64,000 bases of DNA from Quisquiliibacterium transsilvanicum (GCF_014202215.1 NZ_JACHGB010000001.1:248001-312000); one strand, 5' to 3'. Counted from the stretch's first letter, positions 14,790-23,675 are shown. Notes: a model not told the origin generated them from the letters alone. A program made the numbers and translations.

Positions 14790-16855
14790 GCACCGTCGCG
14801 CAGTCACAGAAGGCCTTCTTCGCGCAGCTGAAGCGCGTCTACACCTTCTACACGGGCGGCTTCGTCGCCTTCGTCGTAGTCCTCGCCATCCTCGAGCAGA
14901 TGGGTCTGCCAAGGCAGACGATGGGCTACATCTTCCTGCTCGCAACCATCCTGCTGTACGCGGGCATCGGCATCATGAGCCGCACCAGCGACGCCGCCGA
15001 GTACTACGTGGCGGGTCGACGGGTTCCGGCGCTGTTCAACGGCATGGCCACCGGCGCCGACTGGATGTCGGCAGCGTCCTTCATCGGCATGGCCGGCACG
15101 CTCTACCTGGCTGGCTTCAACGGCCTGGCGTTCGTGATGGGCTGGACCGGCGGCTACGTGCTGGTGGCGCTGTTCCTGGCGCCGTACATGCGCAAGTTCG
15201 GGCAGTTCACCATCCCGGACTTCCTTGGCGCGCGCTACGGTGGCCACATACCGCGCCTGGTCGGCATCTTCATCGCCATCCTGTGCTCGTTCACCTACGT
15301 GGTCGCGCAGATCTACGGCGTGGGCATCATCACCACGCGCCTGACCGGCGTCGACTTCACCATCGGTGTGTTCCTGGGGCTGGCCGGCATCCTGGTCTGC
15401 TCGTTCCTGGGCGGCATGAAGGCGGTGACCTGGACCCAGGTGGCGCAGTACATCATCCTGATCGTGGCCTACATGATCCCGGTGGTGTGGCTGTCGGTGA
15501 AGCAGACCGGCATTCCGATCCCGCAGCTGGTCTACGGCTCGCAGCTCGAGAAGGTCACGCAGCTCGAGGAGAAGCTGATCAACGACCCGAAGGAGAAGGA
15601 AGTCCGCGAGATCTTCAGGCAGCGCTCCGCCGACGCGGACGCCAAGCTCAAGGACTCGGCGGCTGCCTTCGCGGCCGGCAAGGACGGGCTCGAGAAGGCC
15701 GTGGCCGACGCCAGGACCGCCAACGATGCTGCCGGCACGAAGACCGCGGAGGAGGCGCTCGCGAAGTACCCGAGGACCGAGGGCGAGGCCAAGATCGCCT
15801 GGGCGAAGGAGAAGGCGCTGGCGGCGCGCAGCAATCCGCCGCTGCGGCATGGCGAGGCCTTCGCGGGCAAGGACGACAAGGCGCGCGACATCGCCCGGAA
15901 GAACTTCATGGCGCTGGTGTTCTGCCTGATGGTGGGCACGGCCGCGCTGCCGCACATCCTGATGCGCTACTACACCACCCCGTCGGTGCGTGAGGCGCGC
16001 AACTCGGTGACCTGGTCGCTGTTCTTCATCTTCCTGCTGTACTTCACGGCCCCGGCGCTCGCGGTGCTTGTCAAGTTCGTGATGTACAACGACGTGGTCG
16101 GGTCGGCGTTCGCGGACCTGCCACGCTGGGTGCAGTCATGGGCCATGGTCGATCCAACGCTGATGTCGATCACCGACATCAACAAGGATGGCATCGTCCA
16201 GCTGGCGGAGATCGCGATCGGCGGTGACATCGTGGTACTCGCCACCCCGGAGATCGGCGGGCTGCCCTACGTGATCTCGGGGCTGGTGGCTGCAGGCGGC
16301 CTGGCAGCGGCGCTGTCCACCGCGGACGGTCTGCTGCTGACGATCGCCAACGCGCTGTCGCACGATCTCTACTACAAGATGATCGACCCCAACGCGCCCA
16401 CCGGCCGGCGGGTGATGCTCTCGAAGATGCTGCTGCTGGTCGTGGCCCTGGCGGCCGCGCTGGTGGCCGCGCAGAAGCCGGCCGACATCCTGTTCCTGGT
16501 GTCGGCAGCCTTCTCCATCGCCGCCGCCGGGTTTTTCCCGGCGCTGGTGATGGGCATCTTCTGGAAGCGCACCACGGGGATCGCCGCCACGCTGGGCATG
16601 GTGGCGGGAGTGGGGGTCACGTTCTACTACATGACGATCACCCAGCCCTGGCTGCGCGAGATGTTCTACGACATCCCGAAGGCCATGCCCGTGACCAATC
16701 TGTGGTGGGACATCCAGCCGATCTCGGCCGGACTGTTCGGCGTCCCGCTGGGCTTCCTCATCATCATCGTGGTGAGCCTGCTGACGCCCGCGCCCTCGCG
16801 CGAGGTGCAGGAACTGGTGGAGCACGTGCGCTACCCGAACCTGAAGGCGGCCTGA
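14786..16855 (+). CDS. Sodium:solute symporter large subunit, VC_2705 subfamily (acetate/organic-acid type) with helical insert and EF-hand
   Basis: A 689-aa SSS-family inner-membrane symporter (TIGR03648), longer than the usual 550-600 aa. The core is SSS-like: SDAAEYYVAGRRVPALFNGMATGADWMSAASFIGMAGTLY, GGYVLVALFLAPYMRKFGQFTIPDF, ALSTADGLLLTIANALSHDLYY. Two additions stand out. Residues about 251-372 form a hydrophilic Lys/Glu/Ala-rich, probably helical insert between membrane segments. Residues 464-475 (DINKDGIVQLAE, bases 16175-16210) fit a canonical EF-hand loop: D1, N3, D5, G6, E12. Relatives near acs genes are thought to carry acetate or propionate; direct evidence here is only the acs linkage. 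Confidence 0.9.
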   Translation: MSTVAQSQKAFFAQLKRVYTFYTGGFVAFVVVLAILEQMGLPRQTMGYIFLLATILLYAGIGIMSRTSDAAEYYVAGRRVPALFNGMATGADWMSAASFIGMAGTLYLAGFNGLAFVMGWTGGYVLVALFLAPYMRKFGQFTIPDFLGARYGGHIPRLVGIFIAILCSFTYVVAQIYGVGIITTRLTGVDFTIGVFLGLAGILVCSFLGGMKAVTWTQVAQYIILIVAYMIPVVWLSVKQTGIPIPQLVYGSQLEKVTQLEEKLINDPKEKEVREIFRQRSADADAKLKDSAAAFAAGKDGLEKAVADARTANDAAGTKTAEEALAKYPRTEGEAKIAWAKEKALAARSNPPLRHGEAFAGKDDKARDIARKNFMALVFCLMVGTAALPHILMRYYTTPSVREARNSVTWSLFFIFLLYFTAPALAVLVKFVMYNDVVGSAFADLPRWVQSWAMVDPTLMSITDINKDGIVQLAEIAIGGDIVVLATPEIGGLPYVISGLVAAGGLAAALSTADGLLLTIANALSHDLYYKMIDPNAPTGRRVMLSKMLLLVVALAAALVAAQKPADILFLVSAAFSIAAAGFFPALVMGIFWKRTTGIAATLGMVAGVGVTFYYMTITQPWLREMFYDIPKAMPVTNLWWDIQPISAGLFGVPLGFLIIIVVSLLTPAPSREVQELVEHVRYPNLKAA

Positions 16856-16938
16856 GCGCTGCCCGGCGGCCTGCGGCCCTGCGGGGCCGCCGAGGTGGCC
16901 GCGGGGCTGCGGGGCTGCGGCGGCGACGCCGTGGCCAG

Positions 16939-16967
16939 AAGAACCCGGCCCGCGAGGCCGGGTTCTT
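16939..16967 (+). terminator. Probable terminator of the acs-symporter cluster
   Basis: 12-bp perfect stem (16939-16950 / 16956-16967, core GAACCCGGCC/GGCCGGGTTC) with a 5-nt loop, ending in TTCTT. The T content is low but it lies between the symporter and the tRNA on the same strand. Confidence 0.6.
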
Positions 16968-16979
16968 CGTCGGTTGAGC

Positions 16980-16985
16980 TATAAT
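16980..16985 (+). promoter_or_regulatory. -10 element of tRNA-Ser
   Basis: Perfect TATAAT ending 10 nt before the mature tRNA 5' end, leaving a leader of only a few nt. No recognisable -35: the expected position falls in the 3' arm of the upstream terminator hairpin. Confidence 0.55.
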
Positions 16986-16995
16986 CGCGCCCCTC

Positions 16996-17086
16996 GGAGG
17001 GATGGATGAGCGGTTGAAGTCGCACGCCTGGAAAGCGTGTAAGGGTTAATAGCCCTTCGGGGGTTCGAATCCCCCTCCCTCCGCCA
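16996..17086 (+). tRNA. tRNA-Ser (anticodon GGA)
   Basis: 91 nt with encoded CCA. Acceptor GGAGGGA pairs with TCCCTCC, discriminator G. Anticodon stem CACGC/GCGTG frames loop CTGGAAA with anticodon GGA at 17030-17032, reading UCC and UCU. A long class II variable arm (TAAGGGTTAATAGCCCTT region) and T-loop GGTTCGAAT are visible, as expected for serine tRNA. Confidence 0.97.
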
Positions 17087-17095
17087 GATGAACAA

Positions 17096-17126
17096 GCAAA
17101 AACGGGCCTTCAAGGCCCGTTTTTGC
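17096..17126. terminator. Strong bidirectional intrinsic terminator after tRNA-Ser
   Basis: 13-bp perfect stem GCAAAAACGGGCC / GGCCCGTTTTTGC around loop TTCAA, with TTTTT on the 3' side (and AAAAA on the 5' side, so it can also work on the minus strand). Confidence 0.9.
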
Positions 17127-17199
17127 GTCGAGCCTCGAGTGGCTCGACGAACGGCTGACCCATTGCGCCGTCCCTGAGCCGCGCCGTACCGGAGCCTCC

Positions 17200-17391
17200 T
17201 TGCCCAGCTTCCGCCCCGCATTGCGTCTCGCCCTGCTCGCGCTGATCGCCGCGGGCGTCTCCGGCTGCGCAGTTGTTGCGGTCGCCGACGCTGCGATCAC
17301 GGTGGTGGCGGTCGGCGTCAAGGTGACGGCGAAGGCGGTCGGCGCGGTCGCCGACGCGGTGATTCCCGACGGCGACGAAGACGACCGCTAG
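17200..17391 (+). CDS. Small lipoprotein (NF038104-like)
   Basis: 63 aa with a lipoprotein signal: basic N-terminus, hydrophobic LALLALIAAGVSGC lipobox with the lipidated Cys at residue 23. The mature part is VVAVADAAITVVAVGVKVTAKAVGAVADAVIPDGDEDDR, the Ala/Val-rich pattern of the NF038104 small lipoprotein family. Start is a TTG with GGAG 6 nt upstream; no ATG or GTG is available before the signal. Residue after Cys is Ala, so outer-membrane sorting is expected. Function unknown. Confidence 0.8.
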   Translation: MPSFRPALRLALLALIAAGVSGCAVVAVADAAITVVAVGVKVTAKAVGAVADAVIPDGDEDDR

Positions 17392-17482
17392 CCTTCCTGC
17401 GGTCTCGGTCACGCGATCTTCACGCGCCCATCATCGACGCGTCACGGTGGAATGTTGAAGTCGGCTTCCGGAAGGAGGTCCG

Positions 17483-18361
17483 ATGCAAGCGAACGACATC
17501 CCCGGCGACGTCTGGCGGGCCATGCAGGGCAGGGACGAGGCACGCGACGCGCCGACAACGCGCCCCGTGGACAGGCACCGTGCGATCTGGATCTCGGACA
17601 CCCATCTGGGCACGCCTGGCTGCAAGGCGGGCTACCTGCTGGATTTCCTGCGGCACAACGACTGCGACACGCTCTACCTGGTCGGCGACATCATCGACGG
17701 CTGGCAGCTGCGTCGCGGCTGGTACTGGCACCGCACGCACAACGATGTGGTCCAGAAGGTGCTGCGCAAGGCGCGCAAGGGCACGCGGGTGGTGTTCATC
17801 CCCGGCAACCACGACGAGTTCGCCCGGCAGTTCATCGGCCTGGCCTTCGGCGAGATCGAAGTGCTCGACGAGGCGGTGCACGAGACCGCCGACGGCCGGC
17901 GCCTGTGGGTCACGCACGGCGACCAGTTCGACGGGGTGATCCAGAACGCGAAATGGCTGGCCCACCTGGGCGACACGCTCTACACCCTGGCGCTGCAGCT
18001 CAATCACTGGTGCAACCGGGTGCGCAGCCGCATGGGCCTGCGCTACTGGTCGCTGTCCCAGTACCTGAAGCACCGAGTGAAGAACGCGGTGTCCTTCATC
18101 TGCGCCTTCGAGACTGCGCTGGCCGCCGAGGCCGGGCGGCGCGGCTTCGACGGGGTGGTCTGCGGGCACATTCACAAGGCCGAGATCCGCGAGATCGGCG
18201 GGCTGCTCTACTGCAATGACGGCGACTGGGTGGAGAGCCTGACTGCCCTGGTGGAGACCGCCGAGGGCGAGCTGAAGCTGATCACCTGGGACGAGCTGCA
18301 CGACATCCCGGCAGCGCCGCCGCGGCGCGAGGCCAGGGCTGCAGCGAGGGCGGTGGCATGA
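17483..18361 (+). CDS. UDP-2,3-diacylglucosamine diphosphatase-like metallophosphoesterase (LpxH-related)
   Basis: A 292-aa calcineurin-like phosphoesterase with all five metal motifs: WISDTHLG, VGDIIDGW, PGNHDEF, VTHGDQFD and CGHIHKAEI. The spacing and the insert LYTLALQLNHWCNRVRSRMGLRYWSLSQYLKHRVKNAV match the LpxH/LpxH2-like branch that acts on UDP-diacylglucosamine or related lipid head groups. The N-terminal 33 residues and the Ala/Arg C-terminal tail are extra. GGAGG precedes the ATG. Overlaps the following glycosyltransferase by ATGA, so they are translationally coupled; together they suggest an envelope glycolipid step. It may be a paralogue rather than the essential LpxH. Confidence 0.83.
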   Translation: MQANDIPGDVWRAMQGRDEARDAPTTRPVDRHRAIWISDTHLGTPGCKAGYLLDFLRHNDCDTLYLVGDIIDGWQLRRGWYWHRTHNDVVQKVLRKARKGTRVVFIPGNHDEFARQFIGLAFGEIEVLDEAVHETADGRRLWVTHGDQFDGVIQNAKWLAHLGDTLYTLALQLNHWCNRVRSRMGLRYWSLSQYLKHRVKNAVSFICAFETALAAEAGRRGFDGVVCGHIHKAEIREIGGLLYCNDGDWVESLTALVETAEGELKLITWDELHDIPAAPPRREARAAARAVA

Positions 18362-19368
18362 GGATCCTGGTCGCCACCGACGCGTCGCCGCCGCAGGTCA
18401 ACGGCGTGGTCCATACCCTGTCGTGCACCCTCGCGGAGCTGCGCCGCATCGGTCACCAGGCCAGCATGGTCACCTCCGAGGGTCTGCGCACCGTTGGGTG
18501 CCCCACCTACCCGCAGATCAGGCTGGCGCTGCGGCCGGGCAGGGCGGTGGCCGATGCGATCGAGCGCTTCGCGCCCGACGCGCTGCACCTCGCCACCGAG
18601 GGGCCGATCGGGCTGGCCGCGCGGCGGCACGCGCTGCGCACCGGCCGTCCCTTCTCCACCGCGTTCCACACCCGGTTTCCGGAGTACGTGCAGGCCAGGA
18701 CCGGGCTGCCGCAGTCGCTCTGCTACCGCTACCTGCGCTGGTTCCATGACCCCGCGGAACACGTGATGGTGGCCACTCCGGCGATGCTCGAGGAACTGCG
18801 CCGGGAGGGCTTCTCCAACGCTGCGCTCTGGGGCAGGGGGGTAGACCTGGAGCTGTTCTCGCAGGGGGCGTCGGCGCTGTTCGACCGCCTGCCGCGGCCG
18901 GTGTTCCTCAGCGTGGGCCGGGTGGCGGTGGAGAAGAACCTCGAAGCCTTCCTGTCGCTGGACCTGCCGGGCAGCAAGGTGGTGATCGGCGACGGCCCGG
19001 AGCTGCCGCGGCTGCGCGCCCGCCACCCGCAGGCGCATTTCCTGGGCGCGGTCGAGCATTCGCGGCTGCCCCCGTACTACCGGGCCGCCGACGTCTTCGT
19101 GTTCCCGAGCCGCACCGACACCTTCGGGCTGGTGATGCTGGAGGCGATGGCCTGCGGGCTGCCGGTGGCCGCGTATCCCGTTCCGGGCCCCAAGGACGTG
19201 GTCGATCATCCCCGCTCCGGCGTGCTGGACGTGGACCTGCGCGCCGCCTGCCTGGCGGCGCTGCACCTGCCGTGCTCCGAGGCTCGCGCCTGGGCAGCCC
19301 GGTTCGGCTGGGAGGCGGCCACGCGGCAGTTCTGCGCGTCGCTCGCGGTGCGGCGGACGCCGGCCTGA
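18358..19368 (+). CDS. GT4-family glycosyltransferase
   Basis: 336 aa, GT-B fold. N-terminal acceptor domain opens with MRILVATDASPPQVNGVVHTL, the start seen in GDP-mannose and sulfoquinovose/diacylglycerol-type glycosyltransferases (MgtA/SqdX-like). The C-terminal donor domain has LSVGRVAVEKNLEAFL, GDGPELPRL and PSRTDTFGLVMLEAMACGLPVAAY with the two Glu of the EX7E motif. Coupled to the upstream phosphoesterase. A membrane lipid acceptor is likely from family and neighbour, but donor and acceptor are not determined. Confidence 0.87.
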   Translation: MRILVATDASPPQVNGVVHTLSCTLAELRRIGHQASMVTSEGLRTVGCPTYPQIRLALRPGRAVADAIERFAPDALHLATEGPIGLAARRHALRTGRPFSTAFHTRFPEYVQARTGLPQSLCYRYLRWFHDPAEHVMVATPAMLEELRREGFSNAALWGRGVDLELFSQGASALFDRLPRPVFLSVGRVAVEKNLEAFLSLDLPGSKVVIGDGPELPRLRARHPQAHFLGAVEHSRLPPYYRAADVFVFPSRTDTFGLVMLEAMACGLPVAAYPVPGPKDVVDHPRSGVLDVDLRAACLAALHLPCSEARAWAARFGWEAATRQFCASLAVRRTPA

Positions 19369-19414
19369 ACGGACCCGGGCCCGCTACACTGCCGGCTTCG
19401 ACTGGAGATCGCAC

Positions 19415-20191
19415 ATGCACGGGGTTCTGCTCGATACCGACGGACCGGTCCTCATCGTCACCATCGACCTGCCGGACAAGCGCAACGCGGTCGACGGTCT
19501 CACCGCTGCGGCGCTGCGCGCCGCTTTCGCGCGCTTCGAGGCGGACGACGCCTTGCGCGTGGCCATCCTGACGGGAGCCGGCGGGCACTTCTGCGCGGGG
19601 GCGGACCTCACCAGTATCGAGGATCCCGCACGCCGCCACGAGCTCGATCCCGAAGGCGGCGGAACCGGGCCGATGGGGCCCTCCCGGATGGCGCTGGGCA
19701 AGCCGCTGATTGCGGCGATCGAGGGCTACGCGGTCGCCGGCGGACTGGAGCTGGCGCTGCTGGCGGATCTCCGGGTGGCCTCTGCCGATGCGGTGCTGGG
19801 CGTGTTCTGCCGCCGCTGGGGCGTGCCGCTGATCGACGGCGGCACGGTCCGCCTGCCGCGCATCGTGGGGATGGGCCGGGCGCTGGACATGATCCTCACC
19901 GGCCGCCCGGTCGACGCGCAGGAGGCGCTGACGATGGGCCTGGTCAATCGCGTGGTGCCGCCTGGCGGAGCGCTGGCCGAGGCCCGCTCCATGGCGCGCG
20001 CGATCGCAGCCTTCCCGCAGCAGTGCATGCTGGCCGACCGGGCGTCGGCCTACGCGCAGTGGGACCTGCCGCTTGCGGAGGCGTTGCGCCAGGAGGGCAG
20101 GGACGGGGCGCCGATGGTCGCGGCGGAGGGCGCGGCGGGCGCGCGCCGCTTCGCGACCGGCGCGGGCCGTCACGGCCGCTTCGGCGACTGA
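19415..20191 (+). CDS. Crotonase/enoyl-CoA hydratase family protein
   Basis: 258 aa with the crotonase CoA-binding and oxyanion-hole elements (DKRNAVDG, GAGGHFCAGADLTSI, EGYAVAGGLELALLADLRVAS). Of the two catalytic Glu residues of true enoyl-CoA hydratase, the first is kept (GLELAL) but the second, normally in a PEINLGLIPGAGG-like block, is replaced (VFCRRWGVPLIDGGT). This CRRWGVPLIDGG version is a common separate crotonase subgroup whose reaction may be isomerisation or hydrolysis rather than hydration. A TACACT hexamer and GGAG lie upstream of the ATG. It stands at the edge of a CoA-linked catabolic patch. Confidence 0.85.
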   Translation: MHGVLLDTDGPVLIVTIDLPDKRNAVDGLTAAALRAAFARFEADDALRVAILTGAGGHFCAGADLTSIEDPARRHELDPEGGGTGPMGPSRMALGKPLIAAIEGYAVAGGLELALLADLRVASADAVLGVFCRRWGVPLIDGGTVRLPRIVGMGRALDMILTGRPVDAQEALTMGLVNRVVPPGGALAEARSMARAIAAFPQQCMLADRASAYAQWDLPLAEALRQEGRDGAPMVAAEGAAGARRFATGAGRHGRFGD

Positions 20192-20213
20192 CCCCCGGCG
20201 GGATCGAGGACGC

Positions 20214-21365
20214 TCAGGCCGCGGCCTGACCCGCCTTCAGGCCGATCCGATCGAGCGCAGCCTCGAGGTGCGAGACCGTGCGCTCGACGTGATTCAGCTT
20301 CTCGAGTCCGAAGAGGCCGATGCGGAAGGTGGAGAAGCCGGGGCCCTCGTCGCACTGCAGCGGGACGCCGGCCGCGGTCTGCAGCCCCTCGGCGATGAAA
20401 CGGCGCGCCGACTGCAGCTCGGGGTCGTCGGTGTGGCTGACGACGACGCAGGGCGCCTTGTAGCCGTCTGCCGCCACGCTTCGTACGCCGCGCGCCTCGA
20501 GCAGCGCGCGCACCCTGTTGCCGAGGTCCTGCTGGGCGCCGCGCAGCTTTTCGAAGCCGCAGTCGCGCGTTTCGTTCATCACGGCGCGCAGCCGCGTCAG
20601 CGCGTCGGTGGGCATCGTCGCGTGGTACATGTGGCCGCCGGACTCGTAGGTCTCCATGATCTGCAGCCACTTGTTAAGGTCGCACGCGAAGCTCGAACTG
20701 GTGGTGCCGTCGATCGCGGCGCGCGCGCGTTCGCTCAACATGACCATCGCGCAGCACGGCGAGCCGCTCCAGCCCTTCTGCGGCGCGGAGATCAGCAGGT
20801 CGACACCGGTGGCCCGCATGTCCACCCACATCGCGCCGGAGGCGATGCAGTCGAGGACGAACAGCCCGCCGACCGCGTGCGTGGCCTCGGCGACGGCCGC
20901 CAGGTAGTCGTCCGGGAGGATCATGCCGGCGGCGGTCTCCACGTGCGGCGCGAACACCACGGCCGGGCGCCGCTCGAGGATGGCCGTGCGCACCTCGCCG
21001 ATCGGCGCCGGAACCCAGGGTGCCTGGGGATCGGGGCCTGTGGGGCGCGCCTTCAGCACGGTCGTCGAGGCCGGGATGTTCCCCATCTCGAGGATCTGCG
21101 ACCACCGGTAGCTGAACCAGCCGTTTCGCAGCACGAGGACGTCGCGGCCGCCTGCGAACTGGCGGGCCACCGCCTCCATGCCGAAGGTGCCGCTGCCGGG
21201 CACCAGCGCCACCGAGTGCGCGCGATAGACCTCCTTCAGGATGGCGGAAATGTCGCGCATCACGCCCTGGAAGCTGCGCGACATGTGGTTCAGGGCCCGG
21301 TCGGTGTACACGACCGAGAATTCGAGCAGGCCGTCGGGGTCGACGTCGGGGAGGAGTCCAGGCAT
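20214..21365 (-). CDS. Class V aminotransferase (alanine--glyoxylate / serine--pyruvate type)
   Basis: 383-aa PLP-dependent fold-type I enzyme. Visible: PGSGTFGMEAVARQF near the cofactor phosphate site, FVLDCIASGAMWVDMRATGVDLLISAPQKGWSGSPCCAMVML with the Schiff-base Lys in PQKGWSG, and Arg in the C-terminal FSTFRIGLFG for substrate carboxylate. ATG 21365 (MPGLLPDVDPDG) is chosen because the protein-like sequence starts there. It lies on the minus strand between plus-strand catabolic genes, so it is separately transcribed. Substrate pair not determined; amino-group transfer from alanine/serine to glyoxylate is the common reaction in this group. Confidence 0.85.
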   Translation of the reverse strand: MPGLLPDVDPDGLLEFSVVYTDRALNHMSRSFQGVMRDISAILKEVYRAHSVALVPGSGTFGMEAVARQFAGGRDVLVLRNGWFSYRWSQILEMGNIPASTTVLKARPTGPDPQAPWVPAPIGEVRTAILERRPAVVFAPHVETAAGMILPDDYLAAVAEATHAVGGLFVLDCIASGAMWVDMRATGVDLLISAPQKGWSGSPCCAMVMLSERARAAIDGTTSSSFACDLNKWLQIMETYESGGHMYHATMPTDALTRLRAVMNETRDCGFEKLRGAQQDLGNRVRALLEARGVRSVAADGYKAPCVVVSHTDDPELQSARRFIAEGLQTAAGVPLQCDEGPGFSTFRIGLFGLEKLNHVERTVSHLEAALDRIGLKAGQAAA

Positions 21366-21605
21366 GAGATGTCCGCGCGGAAAGGCTTCAATGGGCGCCA
21401 CGGCGTGCAGGGCCGGGCCTGAGGGGATTATGCCGCCACTGAAGGGGGGCCGGTATGCGCGGCCGGGGCGATGCCGTTGCGCGGCGACGCACTGCCGCGC
21501 AGCCCCCGGCGGCGAGGGGCGGCACGGGTGCTTTCCGGACTGAGCCCCCGCCGCGTGCGGCAGCCGGTTCGCTAAGATCCTGCCTCCATTCCCAGGGAGG
21601 CGAAC

Positions 21606-22400
21606 ATGGATCTCGGCCTGGCGGGCAAGACCGCCCTCGTCACCGGCTCCACTGCCGGCATCGGCTACGCGATCGCGGCCACGCTGGCGCGCGAGGGCGC
21701 GCACGTCACCCTCACCGGCCGCGGCCAGGCCGGGGTGGATGCAGCGGTCGCGCGGCTGCGCGAAGAGGGCGCGGCAGGCACGGTGGCCGGCGTGGCGGCC
21801 GACTGCGCCAGCGCCGAAGGCGCGGCACGGGTGTTCCAGGTCCTGCCGGAGGTGGACATCCTCGTCAACAACCTCGGCATCTACGAGCGCAAGGCCTTCT
21901 TCGACATCCCTGATGACGACTGGACCAGGTTCTTCGAGGTGAACGTGCTGAGCGGTGTGCGCTTCGCGCGCCACTACGCGAAGGCGATGGCCCGGCGCGG
22001 CTGGGGGCGGGTGGTTTTCGTGTCAAGCGAGTCCGGCCTGAACATCCCACGCGAGATGATCCACTACGGAACCAGCAAGACCGCTCAGCTGGCCGTCTCA
22101 CGCGGGCTCGCGATGGAGCTGGCCGGCACGGGCGTGACGGTCAACGCGCTGCTGCCGGGTCCCACCCACACCGAGAACACCGACCGGCTGCGCGCCGAGC
22201 GTGCGCGGTCCGCGGGGGTGCCGGTCGAGCAGGTGGAGAAGGAGTTCTTCGAACGACTGCGTCCCAGCTCGATCACGCGCCGCTTCGCACACGCGCAGGA
22301 GGTCGCCAACCTTGCCGCCTGGCTCTGCGGGGAGGTGTCCTCTGCCACCACGGGCGCCGCGCTGCGGGTCGACGGCGGAGTCGTGAACCAGATCATGTAG
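21606..22400 (+). CDS. SDR family NAD(P)-dependent oxidoreductase
   Basis: 264 aa classical short-chain dehydrogenase: cofactor motif TGSTAGIGYAIA, NNLGIY (NNAG variant), catalytic Ser in VSSESG, and YGTSK (YxxxK). C-terminus GAALRVDGGVVNQIM is standard. A TAAGAT hexamer and AGGGAGG lie upstream. First gene of a run SDR - ABC binding protein - acyl-CoA ligase; it may oxidise a hydroxyacyl-CoA or alcohol intermediate of that pathway. Specific substrate unknown. Confidence 0.87.
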   Translation: MDLGLAGKTALVTGSTAGIGYAIAATLAREGAHVTLTGRGQAGVDAAVARLREEGAAGTVAGVAADCASAEGAARVFQVLPEVDILVNNLGIYERKAFFDIPDDDWTRFFEVNVLSGVRFARHYAKAMARRGWGRVVFVSSESGLNIPREMIHYGTSKTAQLAVSRGLAMELAGTGVTVNALLPGPTHTENTDRLRAERARSAGVPVEQVEKEFFERLRPSSITRRFAHAQEVANLAAWLCGEVSSATTGAALRVDGGVVNQIM

Positions 22401-22462
22401 GCGCCCGCTTCCGCACGGAGCGCGCGGCGCACGAACCAGACGACAACAGGGAGGAGACGGGA

Positions 22463-23674
22463 ATGACGAAAAGAACTTTCACGGCAGCAGTGTTTGCGCC
22501 CGCGCTGATGGCGGCTTTTGCCGGCCAGGCGCTGGCGGCCGACGTGGTCCGGATCGGGGTGCTCACCGACATGACCGGCGTCCTCTCCGACACGCTGGGA
22601 ATGGGTTCGGTGGAGGGCGCGCGATTGGCCGTCGAGGAGTTCGGCGGCAAGGTGCTGGGCAAGAACATCGAGGTGGTCCACGCGGATCACCAGAACAAGG
22701 CCGACATCGGCGCCAACGCTGCGCGCAAGTGGATCGACGCCGACGGCGTGGGCGCGATCCTCGACCTCGGCAACTCAGCAGTGGCGATCGCGGTGCAGAA
22801 CATCGTCAAGGAGAAGAACCGCGTCTCCATTTCCGCAGGCGCCGCATCCTCCGAGCTGACGAACAAGTACTGCAACGCCAACAGCTTCCACTGGGGCTAC
22901 GACAGCTACCAGTTCGCCAAGGCCTCCACCTCTGAGCTGGTGAAGTCGGGGGCGGACACGTGGTTCTTCATCACCGCCGACTACGCGTTCGGCCACGGCC
23001 TGGAGAACGACACCCGGAAGGCGGTCGAGGCTGCCGGCGGCAAGGTGCTGGGCGCGGTGCGCCATCCCGCCAACAACATGGACTTCTCCTCCCACCTGTT
23101 GCAGGCGCAGGCGTCGAAGGCCAAGGTGATCGGCCTGGCGACCGCGGTGGCTGACCTGCAGACCGCGATCAAGCAGGGCACCGAGTTCAAGGTCTTTGGC
23201 GAGAAGACTCGGGCGTCGGCGATGGCGATGCTGCTGGTCGACGTCCACAGCGTGGGCCTGAAGGCCGCCCAGGGCACCGTGCTCAGCTCGGTGTTCTACT
23301 GGGATGCCGACGAGGGCAGCCGCGCCTTCGCGAAGAAGTTCTCCGCGAAAATGGGCCGTCCGCCCACCGAGGCGCACGCGATGACCTACAGCGCCACGCT
23401 GCATTACCTGAAGGCGATCAGGGCCGCGGGCACCGAAGACACCGCCGCGGTGATCGCGAAGATGCGCGAGCTGCCGGTGCAGGACAGCGTGACGCAGGGC
23501 CAGGCGAAGCTGCGCGCCGACGGTCGCCTGATGCGCGACGTCTGGCTGGTCCGCGTGAAGAAGCCTGAGGAGTCGAGCAAGCCCTGGGACTACTTCCATG
23601 TGCTGAACCCGATCAAGGCCGAGAACGCGTTCCGGCCGGTGGCCGAGTCCGAGTGCGCGCTGCTGAAAAAGTGA
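22463..23674 (+). CDS. ABC transporter substrate-binding protein (branched-chain amino acid/aromatic acid type, PBP fold I)
   Basis: 403 aa with a Sec signal peptide ending QALAA. The mature protein (DVVRIGVLTDMTGVLSDTLGMGSVEGARLAVEEFGG, HADHQNKADIGANAARKWID, RVSISAGAASSELTNKYCNANSFHW) is a LivJ/HmgII-like receptor of the group that often binds aromatic or aliphatic carboxylates rather than amino acids. GGAGG is present before the ATG. No permease or ATPase genes (livHMGF) are in the window, so it must work with proteins encoded elsewhere. One base separates it from the ligase gene, suggesting the ligand is the acid that the ligase activates. Confidence 0.88.
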   Translation: MTKRTFTAAVFAPALMAAFAGQALAADVVRIGVLTDMTGVLSDTLGMGSVEGARLAVEEFGGKVLGKNIEVVHADHQNKADIGANAARKWIDADGVGAILDLGNSAVAIAVQNIVKEKNRVSISAGAASSELTNKYCNANSFHWGYDSYQFAKASTSELVKSGADTWFFITADYAFGHGLENDTRKAVEAAGGKVLGAVRHPANNMDFSSHLLQAQASKAKVIGLATAVADLQTAIKQGTEFKVFGEKTRASAMAMLLVDVHSVGLKAAQGTVLSSVFYWDADEGSRAFAKKFSAKMGRPPTEAHAMTYSATLHYLKAIRAAGTEDTAAVIAKMRELPVQDSVTQGQAKLRADGRLMRDVWLVRVKKPEESSKPWDYFHVLNPIKAENAFRPVAESECALLKK

Positions 23675-23675
23675 C

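Noticed and set aside
16996-17086. tRNA-Ser as an integration site of a genomic island
   Set aside because: No integrase, no direct repeat of the tRNA 3' end nearby, and ordinary genes on both sides.
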